A stretch of 44,725 bases of DNA, taken from a bacterium (lineage in GTDB: Bacteria > Patescibacteriota > Patescibacteriia > UBA9570). The notes beneath the pieces are model-generated. The model had not been told where the DNA came from, did no database searches, and saw only the letters and a program-made list of their open reading frames with translations. A program made the position numbers and the translations under genes. Shown here piece after piece: positions 1 to 8,220 of this stretch (position 1 is its first letter; the number at the start of each line of letters is the position of its first letter). The stretch covers positions 1 through 44,725 of the forward strand of contig JAUYKW010000018.1 of assembly GCA_030698395.1 (NCBI GenBank), written 5' to 3'.

Positions 1-251
1 TTTGGGCATTGGAAGCATATGGAGCTGCTCATACCTTACAAGAAATTCTAACGATTAAGTCAGATGATGTACCAGGTAGATCTAAAGCATATGAAGCTGT
101 TATCAAAGGTGAAAAGATTAGAAAAGTGAATGTACCAGAATCCTTTAATGTATTAGTACGTGAATTAAAAGGATTAGGATTAGCAGTAGAACTGTTTAAA
201 GACAGTGTAATCATCGGTCAAGAAGTTGGTCCTGAAGAGATTGATGCTTAA
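1..251 (+). CDS. rpoB: RNA polymerase beta subunit, C-terminal end (partial)
   Basis: The reading frame is open from base 3 and ends with TAA at 249-251. It gives the typical RpoB C-terminus: [16 protein letters not shown], then a [17 protein letters not shown] segment, which is the part of beta that packs against beta-prime at the base of the clamp. Only the last 82 or so residues are in the window. An in-frame TTG at base 9 could be mistaken for a start, but the frame runs through it, so this is the truncated end of a gene that begins outside. rpoC follows after 26 bases on the same strand, the usual rpoB-rpoC order, so they are almost certainly co-transcribed. The short spacer shows no obvious ribosome binding site. 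Confidence 0.97.
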   Translation, partial: WALEAYGAAHTLQEILTIKSDDVPGRSKAYEAVIKGEKIRKVNVPESFNVLVRELKGLGLAVELFKDSVIIGQEVGPEEIDA

Positions 252-277
252 TTATAATATCGAATAATAATACTACT

Positions 278-3200
278 ATGGCAGAATTACAAGTAACAAG
301 AACTCACGATTTCGATGCAATTAGATTACGTATTGCATCACCTCAAGAAATCTTAGAATGGTCACATGGTGAAATCACTAGACCAGAAACAATTAATTAT
401 CGTACTCAAAAACCAGAAAAAGACGGACTCTTTTGTGAAAGAACATTTGGTCCATCAAAGGATTGGGAATGTTATTGTGGAAAGTATAAAAAAATTCGTT
501 ACAAAGGAATCGTTTGTGATAAATGTGGAGTAGAAGTTACGCGTTCTATTGTAAGACGTGAACGTATGGGGCATATTAGTTTAGCAGCTCCAGTATCACA
601 TATTTGGTTTTTGCGAGGCGTACCATCTAAGATTGGTTTACTTCTAGATATGTCAGTTCAATCTTTGGAAAAGGTTATCTACTTTGCAAACTTTATTGTA
701 AACGAAGTGAATGATGATTTAAAACAGCAAACCATTGATCAGATTGAAATTGAGGCAACTCAGAAGAAAAAAGCAATAATTGCTGAAGGTAATAGATTAA
801 TTGGTGAGATCAAACAAAAGCATGAGCAACTTGTAGAAGGAATCGGTGGAAAAAAGAGAGAAAAACTTGATGCTAAGTTTGAAGAGGAGTTGATTAATGC
901 ATCTATTTTAAAAGATGAAAAATTAAAGGATCTTCAAGATGCAGTAGATTTAGCAAAAAAGGAATTGAAGGATTTGAAGCCAATGGAAATCATCTCCGAA
1001 ACCAAATATCAAGATTTATCACTTAAGTATGGTCATTTATTTGACGCGAGTATTGGAGCAGAAGCTATTAAAGATCTGTTATCTGAAATTGATCTTGATA
1101 AGATGATTGCTGAATTTGAAGAGGCAATTGAAGGAGCTAGTAAAAATCAGCGTAGTCGATTAATTCGCAGATTAAAATTAGCAAAAAATCTCAAACGAAA
1201 TGGTACTAAACCAGAATGGATGATTATTGATGCTGTGCCAGTAATTCCACCAGATTTGAGACCAATGGTACAGTTAGATGGCGGTAGATTTGCTGCATCA
1301 GATCTTAATGATTTATATCGGCGCGTGATTAATCGAAATAATCGATTAAAGAGATTAAAAGAATTGAATGCGCCTGAGGTAATTCAACGAAATGAAAAAC
1401 GCATGTTACAAGAAGCAGTTGATGCTTTGATTGATAATGGAGCACGTCATGGAAAAACAGTTACAGCGTCTACTGGTCAGAAGCGTCAATTGAAATCTTT
1501 AGCAGACATGTTAAAAGGTAAACAAGGACGGTTCCGACAGAATTTATTAGGTAAACGTGTAGATTATTCTGGTCGTTCCGTAATTGTAGTTGGTCCACAT
1601 TTGAAATTGAATCAATGTGGTTTACCAAAAAAGATGGCCTTAGAATTATTTAGACCATTTGTTATTTCAAAATTAATTGAGCGGGAGTTAGTTTATAACG
1701 TGCGAAGTGCAAATAGATTTATCGAAGCTGGTCGTTCGGAAGTTTGGGATATTCTAGAAGAGGTTATTAAAGATGCATTCGTGCTCTTAAATCGTGCTCC
1801 TACCTTGCATCGTCTTGGTATTCAGGCATTCCAACCCATCTTAATTGAAGGTAAAGCTATTCAGATTCATCCATTAGTTTGTCCGGCATTTAATGCTGAT
1901 TTTGATGGAGATCAAATGGCAGTACACGTACCTTTAACTGAGGAAGCAAGAGCCGAAGCAAGAGATTTGATGTTAGCATCAAAAAATCTGCTTAAACCTG
2001 CAACTGGTGAACCAGTAGTTACACCATCACAAGATATTGTATTGGGTTGTTACTATATGACTTTGTTAAAAGAACCAAATGAAGGCAGAGTTTTCTACTT
2101 TACTGATAAGGAGGAAGCTATGTTGGCTTACAAAACTGGTCGCATGGAATTGCAAACTAAAGTTAAGGTAAGAATTAGTGATGAATTGATAGAAACTTCT
2201 ATTGGACGCATTATCTTTAATGAATTATTACCAGAAGATCAACAGTTTACAAATCTTCTAGTTGATAAAAAGGAATTGAAGAATATTATTGCGAAATGTT
2301 TCACAGCTTATGGTGTTGATAGAACAGTAATATTGATTGATGATATTAAAGATTATGCTATTGAGTACGTAACACAATCTGGATTGAGTTGGGGAATTGA
2401 TGACACTCCTGTTTTAGAGAAGAAACCAGAAGTCATGGCTCGAGCGCAGAAAGAGGTTGATGAAATACAATCTCATTATGAGCTTGGTTTACTCACTGAT
2501 GATGAGCGAAGAGTCCGAGTAATTGAAGTTTGGACAAAAACTAAAACTGAGATTACAGGCTTAGTTCAGAATGCTCTAGATGAATCTAGTTCAGCTTTTG
2601 CGATGATTGATTCTGGTGCTCGTGGATCTTGGGGTCAATTAACTCAGATGATGGGTATGAAAGGATTGGTTATTAGTTCTGCTGGTGAAACTATTGAATT
2701 ACCTATCAAGGCGTCATTCCGAGAAGGTTTTGATGTATTGGAGTATTTCATTTCTACTCATGGTGCTCGAAAGGGTCTTACCGATACAGCTTTACGTACT
2801 GCTAATGCAGGTTACTTAACTCGTCGCTTGATTGATGTAGCACAAGATATTATCACTACGGAAGTAGATTGTGGTACTAATGAAGGTAGAGTTATTACTG
2901 ATGAAAATAGTGGATTGATTGGACAAAGCTTAGTTAGTAGAGCTGTTGGTAGAGTTGCTTGTGAGGATGTTAAGTCTGGCAAGAAAACAATTATTAAACA
3001 GGGTGAATTAATAACTGAAGAACATATTAAGGTTTTAGAAGATGCTAAGCTTTCTGAAATCAAGGTTAGGTCTGTATTGCATTGCGTAACTATTCGTGGA
3101 ACATGTCAAAGGTGTTATGGATACGACTTAGGTCATAACTCATTGGTAGACATGGGAACGGCCGTTGGAATTATCGCAGCTCAATCAATTGGTGAACCAG

Positions 3201-4213
3201 GAACTCAGTTAACAATGAGAACCTTTCATACTGGTGGTGTAGCTGGAGCTGATATTACTCAAGGTTTACCTCGTGTTGAAGAATTATTTGAAGCCCGGCC
3301 AATTAAGAAAAAGGCTTTGTTAGCAGCTGTGGATGGTAAGGTAGTAGAAATTGATGATTCTGGTCCGCAAAGAGTAATTAAAGTTGGTGTAAAGAAAAAT
3401 ACTAAAGAAGTTCATCGTATTACCAAAACCATGAAGGTCAATGTAAAAGATGGTGACAAGGTAAAGATCGGAGACATTATTGGTCAAAAAGCTAGCAAAC
3501 CAGTAGAAGCAAGCTCAGATGGAAAAGTTTCTTTAACAGAAAAAGAAATAGAAATATTTGGAGAAGCAGAAATAGTTGAAGAATATGCAGTGCCCGTTGG
3601 TTATAGCATTTGGGTAGAAGCTGGTGAGCTTGTAGTCTCAGGTCAACAGTTGAGTGAAGGTAGTATGGATTTACATGATTTATTGGAATTACGTGGTAAA
3701 AAGGCTGTAGAGGATTACATTTTAGATGAAATTCATTACATCTATTCTTCACAAGGACAGAAGCTGAATGATAAACATGTAGAAATTATTGTTCGAGCTA
3801 TGTTTGCTAGATATCGTATAACCGAATCTGGTGATACTGAATTAACAGCTGGTGATATTGTAACAAGCAATGTACTAATGGAAGCGCAAAAACAAGCCAA
3901 GGAAGAAAAACAAACACCTCCTGAGGGAGAACAAATTCTACTTGGTATTACAAAAGCTTCTTTGACTACTGATAGCTTTTTATCAGCAGCATCGTTCCAG
4001 GAGACAGCTCGTGTGTTAATTGATGCAGCAGTTTCTGGTAGAGTTGATCATTTGAGAGGATTAAAAGAAAATGTGATCATAGGTAAATTAATTCCAGTTG
4101 GAACTGGCTATGGCGTTGATATTGCTGAGTTATTAGCTGCAGAAGAGGAGCAAGTTGCAGCCGATAAAGTTAAAGCAGCAACAGAAGCGGCACGAGCCAG
4201 AGCGGAACGATAA
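278..4213 (+). CDS. rpoC: DNA-directed RNA polymerase beta-prime subunit
   Basis: This is the largest catalytic subunit of RNA polymerase (1,311 aa). The N-terminal zinc ribbon has cysteines at about residues 65, 67, 80 and 83 (ECYCGKY...VCDKCGVEV). The clamp and coiled-coil region follow, then the active-site motif [12 protein letters not shown] at about residues 539-550, whose three Asp residues hold the catalytic Mg. A second zinc site is built from VDCGTNEGR and the later [14 protein letters not shown]. The trigger-loop and bridge-helix region is intact ([19 protein letters not shown]). The length is normal for a bacterial beta-prime without large lineage-specific insertions. The C-terminus ends in an Ala/Glu/Lys-rich helix. 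The start ATG at 278 lies 26 bases after rpoB with no SD. A strong hairpin terminator follows at 4235, closing the rpoBC unit. Confidence 0.98.
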   Translation: MAELQVTRTHDFDAIRLRIASPQEILEWSHGEITRPETINYRTQKPEKDGLFCERTFGPSKDWECYCGKYKKIRYKGIVCDKCGVEVTRSIVRRERMGHISLAAPVSHIWFLRGVPSKIGLLLDMSVQSLEKVIYFANFIVNEVNDDLKQQTIDQIEIEATQKKKAIIAEGNRLIGEIKQKHEQLVEGIGGKKREKLDAKFEEELINASILKDEKLKDLQDAVDLAKKELKDLKPMEIISETKYQDLSLKYGHLFDASIGAEAIKDLLSEIDLDKMIAEFEEAIEGASKNQRSRLIRRLKLAKNLKRNGTKPEWMIIDAVPVIPPDLRPMVQLDGGRFAASDLNDLYRRVINRNNRLKRLKELNAPEVIQRNEKRMLQEAVDALIDNGARHGKTVTASTGQKRQLKSLADMLKGKQGRFRQNLLGKRVDYSGRSVIVVGPHLKLNQCGLPKKMALELFRPFVISKLIERELVYNVRSANRFIEAGRSEVWDILEEVIKDAFVLLNRAPTLHRLGIQAFQPILIEGKAIQIHPLVCPAFNADFDGDQMAVHVPLTEEARAEARDLMLASKNLLKPATGEPVVTPSQDIVLGCYYMTLLKEPNEGRVFYFTDKEEAMLAYKTGRMELQTKVKVRISDELIETSIGRIIFNELLPEDQQFTNLLVDKKELKNIIAKCFTAYGVDRTVILIDDIKDYAIEYVTQSGLSWGIDDTPVLEKKPEVMARAQKEVDEIQSHYELGLLTDDERRVRVIEVWTKTKTEITGLVQNALDESSSAFAMIDSGARGSWGQLTQMMGMKGLVISSAGETIELPIKASFREGFDVLEYFISTHGARKGLTDTALRTANAGYLTRRLIDVAQDIITTEVDCGTNEGRVITDENSGLIGQSLVSRAVGRVACEDVKSGKKTIIKQGELITEEHIKVLEDAKLSEIKVRSVLHCVTIRGTCQRCYGYDLGHNSLVDMGTAVGIIAAQSIGEPGTQLTMRTFHTGGVAGADITQGLPRVEELFEARPIKKKALLAAVDGKVVEIDDSGPQRVIKVGVKKNTKEVHRITKTMKVNVKDGDKVKIGDIIGQKASKPVEASSDGKVSLTEKEIEIFGEAEIVEEYAVPVGYSIWVEAGELVVSGQQLSEGSMDLHDLLELRGKKAVEDYILDEIHYIYSSQGQKLNDKHVEIIVRAMFARYRITESGDTELTAGDIVTSNVLMEAQKQAKEEKQTPPEGEQILLGITKASLTTDSFLSAASFQETARVLIDAAVSGRVDHLRGLKENVIIGKLIPVGTGYGVDIAELLAAEEEQVAADKVKAATEAARARAER

Positions 4214-4234
4214 AACTGATTGTACAGTGATTTG

Positions 4235-4269
4235 AAAGGGGCAATGATATTGTCCCTTTCTTTGTTGTT
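4235..4269 (+). terminator. Rho-independent terminator after rpoC
   Basis: The arms AAAGGGGCAA (4235-4244) and TTGTCCCTTT (4250-4259) form a 10-bp stem with one G-U pair and a 5-base loop. A T-rich tract (CTTTGTTGTTG) follows. It lies 21 bases after the rpoC stop codon and immediately upstream of the promoter of the next gene. Confidence 0.85.
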
Positions 4270-4272
4270 GCG

Positions 4273-4288
4273 TGTTATAATAATTACA
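4273..4288 (+). promoter_or_regulatory. Extended -10 promoter giving a leaderless transcript
   Basis: TGTTATAAT (4273-4281) is a perfect extended -10 element. A transcript starting 7 bases after the -10 box would begin at 4288, exactly the A of the ATG of the amidohydrolase gene. No SD can therefore exist, and this supports the chosen start. The -35 region is poor, as is usual with extended -10 promoters. Confidence 0.7.
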
Positions 4289-5667
4289 TGCCAACACACC
4301 AGCCAAGATATTCAAAAGAAGAAAAAAACAATGTTAAAACTGTTTTAATTAAAGATGGTTCGTATATCCTTACAACTGATGAAAATGATGAAGTAGCAGT
4401 TTCGCGAGCAAAGTCTATCCTAATTAAGGATGGAATAATTCAAAAAATTATGCCGGCTGGTGAAGAACAATCTTTAATCAAAGATGTTGATTTAGTTTAT
4501 GATGCTGGTTTAAGAGGTGGTATAGTTTTAACTCCTGGTTTTATTAATGCTCATGCTCACCCACCGATGTATCTCTTGCGTTCGGCAACTTTATTAAGAA
4601 ATGAATTCTCTACTACCGAAGAGTCATTAGTGGTAGCTCGAAAGATTGAACAAGCTATGTCTACTGAGGATCAAACAACTGCAGCATTGGGAGATTTCAC
4701 TGAGCAGCAAAAAATGGGAACTACTTTTGTCTTGTCGCATTATCATACGCCAGCAGCAACTAGGGCAGCGGCGCGGGAAGCAAAAATTCGGTTAGTTGAT
4801 GCAGTTAGTATCGCTAGTAAAACAGATCCAAACGCCAGCCTAGAAAAAGCAGTCCAAACTTTTAGTGATGTTGATGAACTGATTTCTCCTGGACTAACAA
4901 TACATACCATGGAGAGAGCTTCAGTGGCAGAATTGAAATCTGTGAAACAGGTGATGGAAAAATATCAGAATGTAATATTAACAATTCATTGTGGAGAGAC
5001 TGTAGCGGAAGTGGAAAGTTCTATTAAAAAGCATGGCAAACGTCCGATCGAAGTATTAGCTGAAGCGGGTTTACTTAATGAACGTTTAGTCTTATCTCAT
5101 GCAGTTCATTTTACATCTGACGAGATTAAGTTATTAGTTGAACATAATGTAGGAGTTGTACATTTGCCAACTTCAAATCGGATTCACAAATCTGGTGAAT
5201 TTAAATATGCAGAATTTTTCGCTCATAATGGAACAAAAAAAATCGCACTTGGGACAGATAGTGTAATTTCGAAAAGTAAGCTAGATATAGTTTCTGAAGC
5301 ATTTCAAAGTAAGATGTTGCATCAGAATTCAACATACCCAGTAAGTTACGGAACTCTCTTTAAGATGATGACCATTAATGGTGCGCGCGTTTTAAATCAG
5401 GATGCAACAGTAGGAAAAATATTGCCTGGATATAAAGCAGATATATCATTCTGGAAATTAAAGGATAGGGCATTTATACCGTATGATTTTGAGAATCCAG
5501 AAACCTTAATAGGTAATTTAATTTCTCATGCAGGAAATACAGTTAGAGACTTAATGATTAATGGACAGTTTGTAATATCAAATCGGAAGCATGCTTTAAT
5601 AAACGAAAGCAAACTCTTGGAAGAGTTACAACAACGTCATATCCAATTAAGAGATCGGATAGGTTGA
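4288..5667 (+). CDS. Metal-dependent amidohydrolase (deaminase-like)
   Basis: This 459-aa protein belongs to the amidohydrolase superfamily, subgroup of 5-methylthioadenosine/S-adenosylhomocysteine deaminase, chlorohydrolase and guanine deaminase. The beta-sandwich N-terminus (IKDGSYILTTDEND) leads into the metal motif GFINAHAHPPM with His89 and His91. Further ligands are His234 (TIHCGET), His271 or His274 (SHAVH) and Asp324 (LGTDS). His-x-His, two further His and one Asp are the complete mononuclear set, so the enzyme looks active. The natural substrate cannot be read from sequence; an aminopurine or related heterocycle is plausible because guaB and the purine cluster are next door, but that is inference. 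The ATG at 4288 is preferred because the -10 box puts the transcription start on it. It converges with guaB with only 2 bases between the stop codons and no evident terminator. Confidence 0.85.
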   Translation: MPTHQPRYSKEEKNNVKTVLIKDGSYILTTDENDEVAVSRAKSILIKDGIIQKIMPAGEEQSLIKDVDLVYDAGLRGGIVLTPGFINAHAHPPMYLLRSATLLRNEFSTTEESLVVARKIEQAMSTEDQTTAALGDFTEQQKMGTTFVLSHYHTPAATRAAAREAKIRLVDAVSIASKTDPNASLEKAVQTFSDVDELISPGLTIHTMERASVAELKSVKQVMEKYQNVILTIHCGETVAEVESSIKKHGKRPIEVLAEAGLLNERLVLSHAVHFTSDEIKLLVEHNVGVVHLPTSNRIHKSGEFKYAEFFAHNGTKKIALGTDSVISKSKLDIVSEAFQSKMLHQNSTYPVSYGTLFKMMTINGARVLNQDATVGKILPGYKADISFWKLKDRAFIPYDFENPETLIGNLISHAGNTVRDLMINGQFVISNRKHALINESKLLEELQQRHIQLRDRIG

Positions 5668-5669
5668 TT

Positions 5670-6758
5670 TTAATTTAATGTGTAATTCGGAGCGTCTTTA
5701 ATTTCCGCTAAAGAATGCGGATGACTTTCGATAACTCCGGCGCTGGTTAAGCGAACAAATTTTGCTTTTGTATGAAGTTCATCAAGAGTGGCTGTTCCAC
5801 AGTATCCCATGCCAGCTCGTAATCCTCCTAAAAGTTGATAGATTACTTCGTCTGCTGGTCCTTTATATTTTATTTTTCCAACAATTCCTTCTGGTACAAG
5901 TTTTTTAGTTTCTGTAATTGATTCTTGAAGATATCTATCTTTGCTACCACGTTGCATTGCTTCTAGAGAACCCATGCCACGGTAAGCTTTATATTTTTCT
6001 CCATTTTCTTCAATAATTTCTCCAGGTGCCTCCTCTGTTCCTGCGAGAACACCACCCATCATGACAGCGTTTGCACCAGCTGCTAATGCTTTAACAATAT
6101 CTCCAGAGTAGCGTACGCCACCATCAGCAATTATTGGTACATTATGTTTTTTGGCTTCTTTAGCACAGTTCATGATTGCGGTTAATTGTGGTACACCAAC
6201 GCCAGCTACGATTCTTGTAGTACAGATAGATCCAGGTCCTATTCCTACTTTTATTGCATCAGCCCCGGCTTTGATGAGGTCGCGAGTTGCTTCTGCTGTT
6301 GCTACATTACCACCAACAATACTAATGTTTGGAAATTTTACTTTTAATGCTGCTACCATATCAAGTACTCCTTTGGAATGACCATGAGCACTATCAACAA
6401 TAATTACATCCACTCTAGCTTCTACTAATGCTTCTGCACTCCGCATTGCTTTTTCGCCTACGCTTACAGCGGCAGCAACTTGTACGCCTGCTTGCTTAGT
6501 TTTTTCCACTTCAACTAGTTGATCTTCAGGACTTAAGTTTTTATGAATTACACCTAAACCACCTTGTTTACCCATTGCAATGGCCATGTTTGCTTCAGTT
6601 ACTGTATCCATTGGAGATGAAATAAGGGGAATTTCTAGATAGATTTTTTTAGTTAATTGTGTGCGCAAAGAAACATCTCGAGGCATAACCTCTGATTTTT
6701 GTGGTAATAGCAAAACATCGTCAAATGTTAAAGCCTCTGGAATGATTGTTTCACGCAT
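5670..6758 (-). CDS. guaB: IMP dehydrogenase lacking the CBS domain
   Basis: It catalyses the NAD-dependent oxidation of IMP to XMP, the first committed step to GMP; GuaA at 27367 performs the next step. The 362-aa protein has the TIM-barrel start ([13 protein letters not shown]), the catalytic loop [11 protein letters not shown] with Cys179, the phosphate-binding [11 protein letters not shown] segment, and the mobile-flap motif GSKDRYLQ. The flap motif and LVPEGIVG point to IMPDH rather than GMP reductase. The usual length is about 490 aa. The roughly 120-residue Bateman module (two CBS domains) that normally sits after the second beta strand is absent: the frame goes from [21 protein letters not shown] straight to [13 protein letters not shown] at about residue 91. 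Adenylate/guanylate allosteric control through CBS is therefore not expected. A promoter lies just upstream at 6771-6799. Confidence 0.95.
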   Translation of the reverse strand: MRETIIPEALTFDDVLLLPQKSEVMPRDVSLRTQLTKKIYLEIPLISSPMDTVTEANMAIAMGKQGGLGVIHKNLSPEDQLVEVEKTKQAGVQVAAAVSVGEKAMRSAEALVEARVDVIIVDSAHGHSKGVLDMVAALKVKFPNISIVGGNVATAEATRDLIKAGADAIKVGIGPGSICTTRIVAGVGVPQLTAIMNCAKEAKKHNVPIIADGGVRYSGDIVKALAAGANAVMMGGVLAGTEEAPGEIIEENGEKYKAYRGMGSLEAMQRGSKDRYLQESITETKKLVPEGIVGKIKYKGPADEVIYQLLGGLRAGMGYCGTATLDELHTKAKFVRLTSAGVIESHPHSLAEIKDAPNYTLN

Positions 6759-6763
6759 ATATT

Positions 6764-6799
6764 AACGAGAAGCATATCAAAATATACTCATACTGTCAA
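6764..6799 (-). promoter_or_regulatory. guaB promoter
   Basis: Read on the minus strand: -35 TTGACA (6794-6799), a 17-base spacer, and -10 TATGCT (6771-6776) preceded by TG at the extended position. The predicted start at about 6764 gives a leader of only some 6 bases before the guaB ATG at 6758. The promoter lies just downstream (minus sense) of the repeat element's large hairpin. Confidence 0.7.
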
Positions 6800-6819
6800 G
6801 AGTAGTAATTTTTTTGCAT

Positions 6820-6958
6820 TTTCCACACCTACAGGGAGTCATCATCCTGGCCGCAATGCTTTCGCATAGCGATGCGGGCGGGGATCGATCGTGGCGCAAG
6901 GACAGGTTGCGACCTGTCCATACTGACCGTCGATGATTCCTCCATGCAGATGTGGAAA
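6820..6958 (-). ncRNA. Complex hairpin A of repeat copy 1 (possible structured RNA)
   Basis: The outer arms TTTCCACACCT (6820-6830) and AGATGTGGAAA (6948-6958) enclose AGTCATCATC/GATGATTCCT, a CCGCA...TGCGG stem, and a perfect 8-bp stem GGACAGGT-TGCG-ACCTGTCC (6900-6919). The same architecture occurs at 36752-36888, where the 8-bp stem is kept with loop CGCG, although the CCGCA/TGCGG stem is partly lost there. Whether it acts as RNA or as folded DNA is unknown. It does not carry the signature sequences of RNase P RNA, tmRNA or SRP RNA. Confidence 0.5.
6829..6945 (-). CDS. Small ORF (38 codons) inside hairpin A, copy 1; doubtful
   Basis: The ATG at 6945 opens a frame MEESSTVSMDRSQPVLAPRS... 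ending in RKHCGQDDDSL with TAG at 6829-6831. The same frame is open in repeat copy 2 (36765-36887, GTG start, 40 codons) with no insertions or deletions between the copies. Of the roughly nine codons that differ, about three are synonymous and six change the residue (V/A, Q/R, P/L, R/C, L/P and the M/V start). Preservation of the frame could therefore simply reflect conservation of the hairpin. No SD precedes the ATG. Confidence 0.3.
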   Translation of the reverse strand: MEESSTVSMDRSQPVLAPRSIPARIAMRKHCGQDDDSL

Positions 6959-6959
6959 A

Positions 6960-6972
6960 AATGTTGTAAAGA
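6960..6972. repeat. 13-bp direct repeat, left end of the insert
   Basis: AATGTTGTAAAGA at 6960-6972 is repeated exactly at 8057-8069. The bases between them are absent from repeat copy 2, whose matching stretch (36725-36750 read in reverse) runs straight through. The pair looks like a target-site duplication or the two sides of a site-specific insertion. Confidence 0.75.
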
Positions 6973-7025
6973 ACAAGTGCAAAGTGTATTTGGTGTAGAG
7001 GTGGGTCGCGATTTGTTTTTACATC

Positions 7026-7366
7026 TATCACTTCACATATCTCGAGTGCGAGCACGACCATTAGGTGTGATCCCGCACCAGAGGTATGTAAAGTGATATT
7101 CAGCCGGCGCGGACGATGCAGATTAGTCAGAGGTGTATATAAATATGTGCCCCGCTAGATTTGCATCGTACCGCTGCTGATTGGCATCAGGGAGATCGAA
7201 CAAAATATATTAATATGGGTTCGTCTCAGCCTGATGCTAATCAATAGCCGTATGCTACCTACCAGTATCTATCATTTTGCTGATAGATACTGGTAGGTCG
7301 AGGATGGAACCTGGGATCGGTACGTCGCTTGCGCGTCGTTCCGATCACCGTGGTTCCATCCTCTCG
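7026..7366. repeat. Array of five consecutive hairpins (B-F)
   Basis: Five non-identical stem-loops follow one another almost without gaps. B (7026-7098) has arms ATCACTTCACATA/TATGTAAAGTGAT. C (7101-7179) has ACGATGCA/TGCATCGT with outer CAGC/GCTG. D (7177-7243) has CTGATTGGCATCAGG paired with CCTGATGCTAATCA, and inner GAGATCGAAC/GTTCGTCTC. E (7257-7298) has a perfect 18-bp stem starting ACCTACCAGT with loop TTTTGC. F (7299-7365) has GAGGATGGAACC/GGTTCCATCCTC. None is followed by a T-run on either strand, so they are not simple terminators. They lie 3' of the lipoprotein gene on its strand. Confidence 0.8.
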
Positions 7367-7381
7367 CCCAACTCGTCGTCG

Positions 7382-7867
7382 CTACCCCTGGGGTGCGTTG
7401 CTCGAGCCTCGCCGCTTCTTCGGCTTGGGCTCGGTCTCGGCCTCCGTCTCCTGCTTCGCCTTCTTGGCGATCGACGCGGGCCGGGAGTCATGCACCTTGC
7501 GGACTGCCTTCCACCGAATGTGGAGCTGGCCCGAATCCTGGTGGGCCTTGGCGTAGCGATCGGCCACCAGAGCGGAGTCTGGGAACCGGTCGTGGTATCC
7601 GGCCGGCAGATGCTCGCGCACCTGATCAGCGATGATCACGCGTCGGCTCTCCCAAGGGAGAGTGGGATCGCGGTAGGCCGTGAAGACCTCGACGACCACT
7701 TCGCACTCTTCCCACTGCTCCAGGCAGACCACGAGTGAGGCTGCTGTCTGCTCGGGTCCGATCAGCTGGGTATCGTTGTAGTTGGAGATCACTACGCGGT
7801 GGGCGCAGCCGGACACGAGGAGGAGAAAGAGAGTGGCGATCAGGGTCTTGAGAGTTTCGAGTGTCAT
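7382..7867 (-). CDS. Putative lipoprotein, unknown function (cargo of the insert)
   Basis: This 161-aa protein begins with a short N-region, a hydrophobic stretch (residues 8-18) and a lipobox LLLVSGC with Cys21, so it is probably exported and lipid-anchored. The mature part is mixed alpha/beta in look. Its C-terminal tail (from about residue 135) is charged and low in complexity, rich in Lys, Glu and Pro (KKAKQETEAETEPKPKKRR). I do not recognise a family. The start is well supported: an SD GGAGG (7876-7880 on the minus strand) lies 8 bases before the ATG at 7867. That signal, and the 60-67% G+C content, set it apart from every host gene in the window and point to foreign origin. An ORF on the opposite strand (7277-7738) is judged a by-product of high G+C. 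Function unknown; surface exclusion or immunity-type roles would be pure speculation. Confidence 0.6.
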   Translation of the reverse strand: MTLETLKTLIATLFLLLVSGCAHRVVISNYNDTQLIGPEQTAASLVVCLEQWEECEVVVEVFTAYRDPTLPWESRRVIIADQVREHLPAGYHDRFPDSALVADRYAKAHQDSGQLHIRWKAVRKVHDSRPASIAKKAKQETEAETEPKPKKRRGSSNAPQG

Positions 7868-7875
7868 TGCAGTAT

Positions 7876-7880
7876 CCTCC
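7876..7880 (-). promoter_or_regulatory. Strong SD of the lipoprotein gene
   Basis: GGAGG, 8 bases before the ATG. It is notable because the host genes in this window start without an SD or on leaderless mRNAs. Confidence 0.7.
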
Positions 7881-7908
7881 GAAAGGGGGCTTGTTGTTGG
7901 GCGATTTA

Positions 7909-8059
7909 GAGGTGTAGCCGTAGTGCTACACCTCCGCTATTCTCAACGGTGCGGTTCAGAGCACCTGGTAGGTGGAGCATTCAGTCAGGGTATGTAAGTG
8001 ATTTCTTACCCTCGAATGTTCCTCCTACCAGATGCTAGAGCACGCACAGCCTTGAGAAT
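7909..8059. repeat. Hairpins G and H upstream of the lipoprotein gene
   Basis: G (7909-7934) is a perfect 10-bp stem, GAGGTGTAGC with GCTACACCTC and a 6-base loop. H (7939-8059) is a 121-base interrupted hairpin: outer ATTCTCAA/TTGAGAAT, then CTGGTAGG (7965-7972)/CCTACCAG (8024-8031), then CATTC/GAATG and GGGTA/TACCC. The outer arm of H touches the right-hand direct repeat. On the gene's strand both lie between the insert end and the start codon, so they could form a structured 5' leader. Confidence 0.7.
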
Positions 8060-8069
8060 GTTGTAAAGA
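8057..8069. repeat. 13-bp direct repeat, right end of the insert
   Basis: AATGTTGTAAAGA, identical to 6960-6972. Homology with repeat copy 2 resumes immediately beyond it (TTGTAGAAACTTAT...GATTCAT in plus sense). Confidence 0.75.
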
Positions 8070-8094
8070 GCGGTTGTAGAAACTTATCTTGTGA

Positions 8095-8178
8095 GATTCA
8101 TTCCTACGAGTAGGAGTCCAGAGAGGTCGTAATTATTATTTCGAGGCCTTCTGGGGCTCCTGTTCGTAGTAATGAACC
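8095..8178 (-). repeat. Long hairpin I of repeat copy 1
   Basis: The arms 8095-8129 and 8143-8178 pair over about 35 positions with some mismatches (for example TTCATT..CTACGA with TCGTAG..AATGAA, and AGGAG with CTCCT). They surround an AT loop, TAATTATTATTT. The equivalent hairpin in copy 2 is 36624-36708. On the element's strand, the first arm is also the coding sequence of ORF P2. Confidence 0.7.
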
Positions 8179-8180
8179 AT
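8136..8180 (-). CDS. ORF P2 of repeat copy 1 (14 codons)
   Basis: The peptide reads MVHYYEQEPQKASK and stops at TAA. Copy 2 gives MVDHCDQESQKASK in the same frame and with the same stop. The last codons (QKASK-stop) are identical at the nucleotide level, while the variable residues sit where the hairpin arm varies, so it is unclear whether the peptide or the structure is conserved. In copy 1 only a weak AAGAGA precedes the ATG; in copy 2 there is a GGGAGG. Confidence 0.35.
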   Translation of the reverse strand: MVHYYEQEPQKASK

Positions 8181-8220
8181 TTATTATTCTCTTAATTTTG
8201 GTTCTATACTATGGTTGATT

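Larger units (their letters stand above)
6973..8069 (-). mobile_element. 1,097-bp G+C-rich insert with a lipoprotein gene and hairpin array
   Basis: The segment lies between exact 13-bp direct repeats (6960-6972 and 8057-8069) and interrupts repeat copy 1; copy 2 has no counterpart. The G+C content is 67% in the line at 7441 and 60% at 7681, against about 32% for host coding sequence. On the minus strand it contains hairpins H (7939-8059) and G (7909-7934), one gene (7867-7382) and five back-to-back hairpins F to B (7365-7026). It has no transposase or integrase, and the ends show no clear terminal inverted repeats beyond the hairpins themselves. It could be a non-autonomous mobile element or cassette. 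An assembly chimera should be excluded, although the clean direct repeats argue against one. Confidence 0.65.

Noticed and set aside
5670-6758. GMP reductase instead of IMP dehydrogenase
   Set aside because: The short length would fit GMP reductase, but the flap GSKDRYLQ and LVPEGIVG motifs are those of IMPDH, and GuaA needs XMP.
6820-6958. RNase P RNA, tmRNA, SRP RNA or 6S RNA in the structured repeat
   Set aside because: The conserved signatures of RNase P, tmRNA and SRP RNA are absent, 6S-like layout is not evident, and the presence of two copies argues against a housekeeping RNA.
6777-7061. 94-codon minus-strand ORF crossing the left edge of the insert
   Set aside because: It crosses the direct-repeat boundary and hairpin A and is not open as a matching frame in copy 2; no start signal.
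7277-7738. 153-codon ORF on the plus strand opposite the lipoprotein gene, and overlapping ORFs at 7329 and 7393
   Set aside because: Low-complexity Leu/Arg-rich translations without an SD. They arise because high G+C removes stop codons opposite a real gene that has an SD, a signal sequence and a lipobox.
6820-8059. Integron gene cassette with attC sites
   Set aside because: The gene-plus-hairpins layout is suggestive, but the direct repeat does not fit the GTTRRRY/RYYYAAC core boxes and no integrase is in the window. Left as a possibility to test, not called.
7026-8059. CRISPR array
   Set aside because: The repeated elements are individual palindromes with unrelated sequences; there is no regularly spaced identical repeat and no cas gene.
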